DNA of 5,146 nt from Pontiella sp. (lineage in GTDB: Bacteria; Verrucomicrobiota; Kiritimatiellia; Kiritimatiellales; Pontiellaceae): positions 1-5,146 of the forward strand of contig JAOZKS010000203.1 in NCBI GenBank assembly GCA_029935255.1, written 5' to 3'. The position numbers and the translations under genes are program-made. Shown in pieces: positions 1-5,146 of the stretch; position 1 is the first letter of the stretch, and each line of letters opens with the position of its first letter. Below the pieces are notes generated by a model, which was given only the letters and a program-made list of their open reading frames with translations, had not been told where the DNA came from and searched no databases.

Positions 1-359
1 TCGCCGGTGGCCAGCGGGGAGAGAAATTTCTTTTTCTGCTCGTCGGAGCCGCCGATAAGGATCGGGTCGGCACCGAGGGCGTTGGCCGCAAAGGAGACGG
101 ATACGCCGATGCAGTATTTGGACATCGTTTCAATCGCCAGGGTGAAGCCCATGTGGTCGGTGCCGAATCCGCCGTATTCCTCGGGGATGTAGAGGCCCAT
201 CAGATCCATCTGCGCGAGTTCCTTGAGAATATCTGCCGGGAAGATTCCCTTTTCGTCGAGTTCCGCACGTACCGGAACAATGCGCTCCTTGCCGAAGTCG
301 TCAATCAGGTCGACGATTTCCTGCTGCTCTTCGGTGATTCCCCAGTCAATATTTCCCAT
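1..359 (-). CDS. Acyl-CoA dehydrogenase, N-terminal part (runs off window)
   Basis: This is the N-terminal 119 residues of an FAD-dependent acyl-CoA dehydrogenase; the family is usually about 380 residues, so roughly two thirds, including the catalytic glutamate, lies beyond base 1. The visible part is the all-alpha N-terminal domain: it opens MGNIDWGITEEQQ, has the family motif EYGG at residues 61-64, and ends with the typical SDEQKKKFLSPLATG segment (105-119). The ATG at 359-357 is supported by AAGGAG with a 6-base spacer. It is the third gene of a leftward operon, 37 bases after etfA, so the encoded ETF is its likely electron partner. Short-chain (butyryl-CoA) specificity is suggested by that partnership and by a general resemblance to clostridial Bcd, but the residues that would decide substrate length are not visible. 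The family call is firm; the substrate is inference. Confidence 0.93.
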   Translation of the reverse strand, partial: MGNIDWGITEEQQEIVDLIDDFGKERIVPVRAELDEKGIFPADILKELAQMDLMGLYIPEEYGGFGTDHMGFTLAIETMSKYCIGVSVSFAANALGADPILIGGSDEQKKKFLSPLATG

Positions 360-380
360 GTCCTTCTCCTTGATTTTTAA

Positions 381-396
381 TGCTTGAATGCTTGAA
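381..396 (-). repeat. Tandem 8-base repeat between etfA and the dehydrogenase gene
   Basis: The first 16 bases after the etfA stop codon are two exact tandem copies of TTCAAGCA (minus strand). A third, near copy, TTCAAAGCA, forms the last codons of etfA just before its TAA. The arrangement looks like a small local duplication of the etfA 3' end that lengthened the spacer in front of the next gene's ribosome binding site. No function is evident. Confidence 0.6.
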
Positions 397-1398
397 TTAT
401 GCTTTGAAGGCCGCGATTTGTTTTCGGAATTCCGGCACGATTTCGTGCAGGTCGCCGATCAGGCCAAAGTCGGCGACATCGAAGATCGGCGCGTCGGGAT
501 CTTTGTTGATGGCAATAATCATGTCGGAACTCTGCATGCCGGCGAGGTGCTGGATGGCTCCCGAAATTCCACAGGCGATGTAGACGACCGGACAAACGGT
601 CTTACCGGTCTGCCCGACCTGATGGTGGTGCGAGATCCAGCCGGCGTCAACCGTGGCGCGCGAGGCTCCGACGGCGGCACCGAGTTCGGCGGCAAAGTCG
701 TAGATGATCTTGAAGTTTTCGGGTTTCCCGACCCCTCGTCCACCGGAAACAATGAACTGGGCGGCGTTGAGGTCGATGCTGTTGGTGTCGGATTCGTGAA
801 CCGATTCGAGACGGCGCATGCGCTCCGGCACGCCGGAGAGGTCGACGGAATAGTCGATCTGTTCGCCCGCTTCGTTGTCGGAAATCTTGGTTTTCTTGAA
901 GACGTTGGAGCGGACGGTGGACATCTGCGGACGGTGGTCGGGGCAGATGATCGTTGCCATGATGTTTCCGCCGAACGCCGGACGCGTTTGCAACAGGTTC
1001 CCGGTCTCTGCATCGAAGTCGAGCTCGGTGCAGTCGGCGGTGAGGCCGGCATCGACCATCACGGCGACGGTCGGGGCGAGGCTGCGGCCGATGGTGGTTG
1101 CGCCGTAAAGCACGATTTCCGGTTTCTTCTCGTTGATCAGCTGAGCAATCGCACGGGAATAGTAGTCGTTCTGGTAGTCGGCCAGTTTCGGGTCGTCGAT
1201 GGTGTAGACCTTCTTTGCGCCGAAGTTGTAGAGTTCTTGGCAGAGCTCCGCGCCATTGGCCGACGGGAGAACCGCCGCCAGGGTGAAGCCCGCCTTTTCG
1301 GCCAGAATCTGGCCTTGGCTGAGGAGTTCCCGCACCACCCCGGCCAACTTGCCGTCGCGCTGCTCCGCATATACCCAAAGTTCCTTTGTCGTGCTCAT
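397..1398 (-). CDS. etfA: Electron transfer flavoprotein subunit alpha
   Basis: The larger subunit of a cytoplasmic ETF heterodimer, 333 residues, the usual family length. Residues 1-200 form the N-terminal domain; the C-terminal FAD-binding domain carries SGGRGVG (218-224), GASRATVDAGW (244-254), QVGQTGK (260-266), GISGAIQH (277-284), INKDPDAPIF (297-306) and GDLHEIVP (315-322), all hallmarks of the alpha-subunit FAD site. The N-terminal domain also has LTADCTEL (119-126) and LLQTRPAFGGNIMAT (135-149). From memory of the family, this TRPAFGGN segment is characteristic of ETFs partnering butyryl-CoA dehydrogenase-type enzymes in anaerobes (electron-bifurcating class) and differs from mitochondrial or Paracoccus EtfA. 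The start is fixed by an ATGA overlap with the etfB stop; AAGGAG lies 11 bases upstream, inside etfB, so translation is probably coupled. Product identity is firm; bifurcation is inferred. Confidence 0.97.
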   Translation of the reverse strand: MSTTKELWVYAEQRDGKLAGVVRELLSQGQILAEKAGFTLAAVLPSANGAELCQELYNFGAKKVYTIDDPKLADYQNDYYSRAIAQLINEKKPEIVLYGATTIGRSLAPTVAVMVDAGLTADCTELDFDAETGNLLQTRPAFGGNIMATIICPDHRPQMSTVRSNVFKKTKISDNEAGEQIDYSVDLSGVPERMRRLESVHESDTNSIDLNAAQFIVSGGRGVGKPENFKIIYDFAAELGAAVGASRATVDAGWISHHHQVGQTGKTVCPVVYIACGISGAIQHLAGMQSSDMIIAINKDPDAPIFDVADFGLIGDLHEIVPEFRKQIAAFKA

Positions 1399-2177
1399 AG
1401 TACGTGTTGCTCCTTCAGCTTCTGGATCAGTTCCGTAATCATGTCGGATGGTTCGCCGGAGAGGATTTCCTTGTTCAGTTTGACCGGCGGCGCGAAGATC
1501 TTGCTCACTTTGGTGGGGGATCCAGCCAGACCGATCTTCTCTTCATCGGGCTGAAGCTCGTCGAAGCCCCAGCAGGGGATTTCGGCCTTCTTGGCGGCCA
1601 TCTTCTTTTTGAGCGATGGCATGCGGAGTTGGTTGGCTTCTTTCACCACCGTGAGGGCGGCGGGCTTGTCGATGTCCCATATTTCATAGCCGTCTTCAGT
1701 CACTTTATTGACCTTGAAGGTGTTGCTGGTCACTTCGACGGATTTGGCATAGGTGAGCATGGGAATGTCGAGGAAGTGCGCTACGCCGGGGCCGACCTGC
1801 GCGGTGTCGCCGTCGATGGCTTGCTTGCCAAAAAGAATCAGGTCGACGTCTTCGAGTTTCTTGATGGCGAGGCTGATGGTGTAGGATGTGGCCCACGTGT
1901 CGGCTCCGCCAAACTTTCGGTCGGAAATCAAAATGGCTTCGTCTGCGCCGTGCGAAAGTGCCGTACGGAGGGCCTGCTCGGCCTGCGGCGGTCCCATGGA
2001 GATGACGGTGACCTTTCCGCCGTGCTCGTCCTTGAGCTGAAGGGCCATTTCCAGTGCGTTCTCATCGAACGGGTTAATGATACTTGGAACTCCTGCGCGA
2101 TTCAGACGGTTGGTTTCCCGGTCGATGGTAACCTTGTCTGAGTCGGGCACCTGTTTGATGCATACAACGATGTTCAT
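1395..2177 (-). CDS. etfB: Electron transfer flavoprotein subunit beta
   Basis: The smaller ETF subunit, 260 residues, normal length. Visible motifs: KQVPD (8-12) after a short first strand, NPFDENALE (35-43), GADEAILISDR (77-87), FGGADTWATS (89-98), the nucleotide-binding loop GKQAIDGDTAQVGP (117-130), and AGSPTKV (218-224) before the C-terminal arm that reaches around the alpha subunit. In classical ETFs the beta site binds AMP. The GDTAQVGP form, together with SDR-x-FGGADT, closely resembles EtfB of anaerobic bifurcating ETFs such as that of Acidaminococcus, where this site holds a second FAD that accepts hydride from NADH. First gene of the operon etfB-etfA-acyl-CoA dehydrogenase. The ATG follows AAAGGGG about 5 bases upstream, with a GGAG further out. 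Identity is firm; the second FAD and bifurcation are inference from motif resemblance. Confidence 0.97.
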   Translation of the reverse strand: MNIVVCIKQVPDSDKVTIDRETNRLNRAGVPSIINPFDENALEMALQLKDEHGGKVTVISMGPPQAEQALRTALSHGADEAILISDRKFGGADTWATSYTISLAIKKLEDVDLILFGKQAIDGDTAQVGPGVAHFLDIPMLTYAKSVEVTSNTFKVNKVTEDGYEIWDIDKPAALTVVKEANQLRMPSLKKKMAAKKAEIPCWGFDELQPDEEKIGLAGSPTKVSKIFAPPVKLNKEILSGEPSDMITELIQKLKEQHVL

Positions 2178-2473
2178 CTACACCCCTTTCTCCAGATTAA
2201 TACAAATAAAGAAGGGAGCTTATGCCAAGAGCTTCGGACGCTCAAAGACAAAACACATCTTGGTGATAAGTATATTTAGACTCCGTATTCATAGCGGCTG
2301 GTTTGGCGGGGTATATCCGCGCATTTTGGCCCTAATTGGATGGTTTTGGTCGCGAAAAATTCGTGAGGGTTCGTTGTTTCTTTTTAGGCCTGAATATCGT
2401 TGGATTAGCCCATTGCAATATACGGGCAACCTGATAAGTTTGCGCCTGTTTTAAAAGAAAAGGCGCACGGGAA
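2178..2473. other. Divergent intergenic region between etfB and the enoyl reductase gene
   Basis: 296 bases without a convincing gene; it should hold the promoters for both the leftward ETF operon and the rightward reductase. The stretch next to etfB (about 2195-2280) is AT-rich. Leftward candidates are weak: TTGGCA at 2228-2223 with TATTAA at 2202-2197 has a 20-base spacer, and an isolated TATACT lies at 2274-2269 without a matching -35. Rightward, TTGCAA (2413-2418) and GATAAG (2433-2438) are only 14 bases apart. I therefore do not call a sigma-70 promoter. A small hairpin-forming sequence, CGCGAA-AAA-TTCGTG, with one G-T wobble, sits at 2351-2365. The inverted repeat at 2441-2467 is listed separately. 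Confidence 0.6.
2441..2467 (+). promoter_or_regulatory. Inverted repeat / hairpin covering the ribosome binding site of the enoyl reductase gene
   Basis: TGCGCCT (2441-2447) and AGGCGCA (2461-2467) are perfect 7-bp inverted arms. After one G/A mismatch the inner TTTT (2449-2452) can pair with AGAA (2456-2459, one wobble), leaving an AAA loop. The right arm contains the only plausible Shine-Dalgarno, AAAAGG at 2458-2463, and ends 6 bases before the ATG. If transcribed, the structure would bury the ribosome binding site; if the start of transcription lies further right, it could instead be an operator for a dimeric regulator. Which applies cannot be decided from one sequence. Confidence 0.45.
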
Positions 2474-3325
2474 ATGATTGAAAAAGGAAGTACCTATGTC
2501 GTTATGGGGTTGCTCAATACGGATTCCATCGCCTATGCCGCAGGCAAGATGATCGAAGAACAGGGCGGCAATGTGATCTATTCCGTGCAGAGCGAGCGTA
2601 TGAAACGCATCTTTTTTGACCGGAGTCCGGATCTGACGGATGAACAAAAAGCGGCCATGCGTTTTGAATATTGCGATGTCACCGTTGAGAATGAGGTGCG
2701 CAACCTGTTTTCCAAGACAGGAGCGATTGACGGCGTACTGCACTCCATCGGTTTTGCCAATCCGAAGACCTGCCTCGGCGAAACCATGTATACGCCCGCC
2801 TACGAAGATATTAAGCAAGGTTTTCACATCAGTTGCGCCTCGCTGGCGACGGTATCCCACTTTGCGCTGGAACGAATGGAAAAAGGCGGATCGATCGTGA
2901 CGCTTTCATTTGAATCGCAAGTCGCCTTCCCGTACTACAACTGGATGGGGGTCAACAAGGCGGCCCTCGAAGCTCTCGTGCGTGCTCTGGCCCGCGAATA
3001 TGGACGCGAGCATGTCCGCGTGAACGCCATCTCTGCCGGGCCACTGGCCACCAAGGCCGCCAAGTCGATTCCGCACTTTGCACATTTGGCTAAAATCTGG
3101 CGGCAGATGAGCCCGTTGCCGTGGGATGTCGTCAACGATAAGAAGGAAGTGGCCAATGCCGTGCTCTTCATGCTAGGCAAGTATTCCAAGAAAATCACGG
3201 GTCAGACCATCTATGTGGATGGCGGTGCCAACAATGTGGGCGGCGCCCTGTTGCCGTACGAAAAGCCGCTGATGCGCACTCCGGCCAAGACGGCCGCGAA
3301 GAAGAAGGCGGGAATCAAGAAGTAG
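2474..3325 (+). CDS. Enoyl-[acyl-carrier-protein] reductase (NADH), FabI/InhA family
   Basis: A short-chain dehydrogenase/reductase fold enzyme, 283 residues, expected to reduce trans-2-enoyl-ACP in the last step of each fatty acid elongation cycle, in the cytoplasm. The cofactor-binding loop is MGLLNTDSIAYAAG (11-24), CDV at 67-69 would contact the adenine, and HSIGFA (90-95) is a signature of enoyl reductases as opposed to other SDRs. The catalytic pair is Tyr155 and Lys162 (YNWMGVNK); Thr193 in SAGPLAT matches the conserved pyrophosphate-contacting threonine. Where E. coli FabI has Tyr146 this protein has Phe146, nine residues before the catalytic Tyr, as in mycobacterial InhA; the usual Arg before the Thr is Ala192. 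It is about 20 residues longer than E. coli FabI, with a Lys/Ala-rich C-terminus (271-283). The ATG at 2474 follows AAAAGG by about 10 bases. An enoyl-CoA substrate cannot be excluded. I leave the symbol blank because fabI versus inhA-like is unresolved. Confidence 0.9.
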   Translation: MIEKGSTYVVMGLLNTDSIAYAAGKMIEEQGGNVIYSVQSERMKRIFFDRSPDLTDEQKAAMRFEYCDVTVENEVRNLFSKTGAIDGVLHSIGFANPKTCLGETMYTPAYEDIKQGFHISCASLATVSHFALERMEKGGSIVTLSFESQVAFPYYNWMGVNKAALEALVRALAREYGREHVRVNAISAGPLATKAAKSIPHFAHLAKIWRQMSPLPWDVVNDKKEVANAVLFMLGKYSKKITGQTIYVDGGANNVGGALLPYEKPLMRTPAKTAAKKKAGIKK

Positions 3326-3335
3326 GGAATGACGA

Positions 3336-3375
3336 ATGAGAGGTGGGGCGTGATTTTTCGCGCCTCACTTTTCAT
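3336..3375 (+). terminator. Strong 18-bp hairpin, probable transcription terminator after the enoyl reductase
   Basis: Bases 3336-3353 pair continuously with 3358-3375: 18 pairs, of which four are G-T wobbles (3340/3371, 3342/3369, 3346/3365, 3351/3360), closing a TTTT loop at 3354-3357. The inner GC-rich core (3343-3353 with 3358-3368) is followed by TTTT at 3369-3372, which fits a rho-independent terminator with a short U-tract, although those Ts can also pair with the left arm. It starts 10 bases after the reductase stop codon and ends 17 bases before the ychF ATG. It could alternatively be a processed 3' end structure or one copy of a dispersed intergenic repeat. Confidence 0.6.
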
Positions 3376-3392
3376 GTACCAGAGGAACTGAA

Positions 3393-4493
3393 ATGGGACT
3401 AAGTGTAGGTATTGTAGGACTTCCAAACATTGGGAAATCAACCATCTTCAATGCGCTGACGCGCGAACAGAATGCGGAGGCGGCAAACTATCCGTTCTGC
3501 ACCATCGAGCCCAACAAGGCCGTGGTGCCGGTTCCTGACCCGCGCCTCAATCAACTCGCTAAAATCGCCGGGTCGAAGAAAATTCTTCCGGCCACCGTCG
3601 ACTTTGTCGATATCGCCGGCCTCGTGAAAGGTGCCAGCCAAGGCGAGGGCCTCGGCAACAAGTTCCTGACCAACATACGAGAGACTGACGCGCTCCTACA
3701 GGTGGTTCGTTGCTTCGATGATGGCAATGTTGTGCATGTCGACGGGTCGATCGATCCTATTCGCGACATTGAAATTATTGAGGCCGAACTGATCATCGCC
3801 GACTTTCAGATGATGGAAAACCGTGCGGCACGCGTGAAGAAGCAGGCGCGCACCGATAAAGCCATGGCCGCCACACTACCCACCTTTGAGAAACTGCTCG
3901 AACACCTCGGTTCCGGGAAGATGGCCGTCGATTTTGAAGAGCGCGATTCCGAAACGGGGATGGCCATCTTCAAGGAGTCGCAATTCCTCACCGACAAGAA
4001 AGTGATCTACTGCTGCAACGTCGATGAAGATGGCTTGCTTGAAGACAACGATTACGTTACGGCGGTTAAAGCCTATGCCGCCGAGCGCGATGCCGATGTG
4101 GTGAAGATTTGTGCCAAGATGGAAGAAGACCTCAACGGCATGTCCGATGAGGAACGTGAGGAATTTCTTAAAGAATACGGCGTGAAAGAAAGCGGTTTGG
4201 ACCAGATTATCCACACGGGCTACCACATCCTTGGCCTCATCAGCTATCTAACGCAAGGCCCGAAGGAAACCCGCGCATGGACCATCCATCGCGGTGATAC
4301 TGCACCGAAGGCTGCAGGTGTGATCCATACCGACTTCGAGCGCGGTTTTATCCGGGCGCAGGTTGTCGCCTACACCGACTTCGTTGAAAAGGGGAGCGAG
4401 CTTGCCTGTCGTGAAGCGGGTCTGCTGCGCACCGAAGGCAAGGAATACATTGTTAAGGATGGCGATGTGATCGAGTTCCTGTTCAACGTGTAG
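3393..4493 (+). CDS. ychF: Redox-regulated ATPase YchF (OLA1/Obg-related)
   Basis: A ribosome-associated P-loop NTPase of the Obg-related group that, unlike most relatives, prefers ATP. It is 366 residues, against about 363 in E. coli. Order of elements: G1/Walker A GLPNIGKST (9-17); switch I segment NYPFCTIEPN (32-41); G3 DIAG (73-76) followed by hydrophobic Leu77 instead of a catalytic Gln, typical of this HAS-type NTPase; a helical, charged coiled-coil insert around 125-200; the altered G4 motif NVDE at 209-212 (NxxE rather than NKxD), which explains ATP preference in the family; and a C-terminal TGS domain (about 282-366) with RAWTIHRGDTAPKAAG, IHTDFERGFIRA and the terminal DGDVIEFLFNV. 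AGAGGA six bases upstream supports the ATG at 3393. No residue of the nucleotide site appears missing. It is separated from the upstream reductase by a hairpin, so cotranscription is uncertain. Confidence 0.98.
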   Translation: MGLSVGIVGLPNIGKSTIFNALTREQNAEAANYPFCTIEPNKAVVPVPDPRLNQLAKIAGSKKILPATVDFVDIAGLVKGASQGEGLGNKFLTNIRETDALLQVVRCFDDGNVVHVDGSIDPIRDIEIIEAELIIADFQMMENRAARVKKQARTDKAMAATLPTFEKLLEHLGSGKMAVDFEERDSETGMAIFKESQFLTDKKVIYCCNVDEDGLLEDNDYVTAVKAYAAERDADVVKICAKMEEDLNGMSDEEREEFLKEYGVKESGLDQIIHTGYHILGLISYLTQGPKETRAWTIHRGDTAPKAAGVIHTDFERGFIRAQVVAYTDFVEKGSELACREAGLLRTEGKEYIVKDGDVIEFLFNV

Positions 4494-4521
4494 ACCGCCA
4501 GCAATCCGGGGGTTAAATGGA

Positions 4522-4543
4522 GCCTCCTCATCAATCTGGAGGC
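4522..4543. terminator. Possible bidirectional terminator hairpin between convergent genes
   Basis: GCCTCC (4522-4527) and GGAGGC (4538-4543) form a perfect 6-bp stem with a 10-base loop, in the 79-base gap between the converging ends of ychF and the beta-barrel gene. Neither side has a T-tract, so intrinsic termination would be weak; position is the main support. Confidence 0.3.
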
Positions 4544-4572
4544 ATCGCCAAAGAAACCGTTCCGGAGCCGCG

Positions 4573-5146
4573 TTAGAATGCGTAGGTCAGGAACAGCCGT
4601 GCATCGGTGTCGGTGGTGTTGGGCGTGCCATCTTTCTGGTCGCGATACCCGATGCCGCCTTTGAAGGCAATGGTCAGGTTGTCGGTGACGGGCTGTTTGA
4701 TGACAACATTCAACTCTTGCCCATCGAACGGCTCTTTGCTGTGCCACGTATAGTTGTAAAGGCCGTAGAGTACGGTCTTGGTGCGTTCAAGTTTGGTGAC
4801 GGCTTTAAGGTAGGCCGTATCGGAACCGCCGTTAAATTGGCGAGAACAAATCTCCATCGAAGCTCCCAGCGCATGGTTGATGCCGGTGGTGAGTTCCTGG
4901 AAGAGTAGGTTATCGCCCCGTACGCCGAAGTAACCGGGCTCAAGGGTGAAGTTTCCGACCTTTTGCTGAAGCGAGAGACCATAGGCATTGGAGTTTTGAT
5001 CCACATTTTTGCCTGTGTCGGATTCGTTGCGGTAGTAGCCAAGCAGGGCGCTGTTTTCAACCACATCCCATTTAATGCGGGTTCCCACGAGGTTTGCCAC
5101 ATCCCATGCATAGGCATCGAATACGGCGACTTCCACGGATTGGACT
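4573..5146 (-). CDS. Outer-membrane beta-barrel protein, probable porin, C-terminal part
   Basis: The reading frame is open to the right edge, so the N-terminus and any signal peptide lie outside; 190 residues are visible. A GTG at 5136-5134 is in frame, but the frame continues upstream without a stop, so it is probably just an internal Val codon. The visible sequence consists of alternating polar/hydrophobic stretches with many Tyr, Asn, Gly and Thr, broken by short charged turns, as expected for amphipathic beta strands: WDVVENSALLGYY, KTVLYGLYNYTW, NLTIAFKGGIGYR. It ends ARLFLTYAF with a terminal Phe, the C-terminal signature recognised by the BAM assembly machinery. The SDTAYLKA...LYGLYNYTW and DTDARLFLTYAF segments resemble OprD/Opr-type porins, but this subfamily call is weak. 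It converges on ychF. Substrate unknown. Confidence 0.8.
   Translation of the reverse strand, partial: VQSVEVAVFDAYAWDVANLVGTRIKWDVVENSALLGYYRNESDTGKNVDQNSNAYGLSLQQKVGNFTLEPGYFGVRGDNLLFQELTTGINHALGASMEICSRQFNGGSDTAYLKAVTKLERTKTVLYGLYNYTWHSKEPFDGQELNVVIKQPVTDNLTIAFKGGIGYRDQKDGTPNTTDTDARLFLTYAF

Noticed and set aside
388..1554. 388-codon open frame on the plus strand, opposite etfA and the end of etfB
   Set aside because: It lies antisense to two clear ETF genes. Its translation is rich in Gly, Val, Asp and Arg without any recognisable motif, as expected from the complement of GC-biased third positions.
1404..2141. 245-codon open frame on the plus strand, opposite etfB
   Set aside because: It is the antisense shadow of etfB; no motif, no plausible ribosome binding site and no family resemblance.
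2264..2439. The 8-mer TGATAAGT occurs twice on the plus strand of the intergenic region (2264-2271 and 2432-2439)
   Set aside because: One repeated 8-mer in about 300 bases is expected by chance, and the flanks do not match.
2077..2454. 125-codon plus-strand frame crossing the etfB start and most of the divergent intergenic region
   Set aside because: It begins antisense within etfB and shows no recognisable family or ribosome binding site. Composition is that of translated non-coding DNA, so I treat the region as regulatory.
2405..2860. 151-codon minus-strand frame opposite the start of the enoyl reductase
   Set aside because: It is antisense to a well-supported gene, and the translated sequence shows no motif.
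4018..4030. Unusual G4 motif (NVDE instead of NKxD) in the NTPase, as a possible broken GTPase
   Set aside because: NxxE at this place is the normal state in the YchF/OLA1 family and accounts for ATP preference.
5134..5136. GTG as a start codon for the beta-barrel gene
   Set aside because: The frame is open to the window edge with no stop, the protein would lack a signal peptide, and no upstream Shine-Dalgarno can be assessed, so an internal Val is more likely.

Overview
The window comes from a bacterium with moderate GC content and an outer membrane. Its gene set fits an anaerobic or fermentative lifestyle: a crotonyl-CoA/acyl-CoA dehydrogenase cassette with an electron-bifurcating-type electron transfer flavoprotein (ETF), a type II fatty acid synthesis enoyl reductase, and an outer-membrane beta-barrel. 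No taxonomic marker is present. A Gram-negative anaerobe such as a member of Kiritimatiellota/PVC is only a low-confidence guess from protein flavour.

Left part (1-2177, minus strand): an operon read right to left, etfB then etfA then an acyl-CoA dehydrogenase whose C-terminal two thirds lies outside the window. etfB and etfA overlap by ATGA, and the dehydrogenase follows 37 bases after etfA. The three products would form one redox module: the dehydrogenase handles the acyl/enoyl-CoA couple and EtfAB passes electrons to or from it. The ETF sequence motifs resemble the bifurcating class that couples NADH, ferredoxin and crotonyl-CoA.

Middle (2178-2473): a 296-base divergent intergenic region. 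It carries a perfect 7-bp inverted repeat right before the rightward gene. I see no convincing sigma-70 promoter in it.

Right part (2474-4493, plus strand): an enoyl-ACP reductase of the FabI/InhA family, whose catalytic segment looks more like InhA than like E. coli FabI, followed by the translation-associated ATPase YchF. A strong 18-bp hairpin lies between them, so the two are probably separate transcripts or a partly attenuated one.

Right edge (4573-5146, minus strand): the C-terminal part of an outer-membrane beta-barrel protein, probably a porin, convergent with ychF.

The window is mostly core metabolism. I see no mobile element, CRISPR array, tRNA or rRNA, and no evidence of a wholly new system. 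The most interesting points are the InhA-like active site of the reductase, the bifurcating ETF cassette transcribed divergently from it, and the two hairpins flanking the reductase gene.
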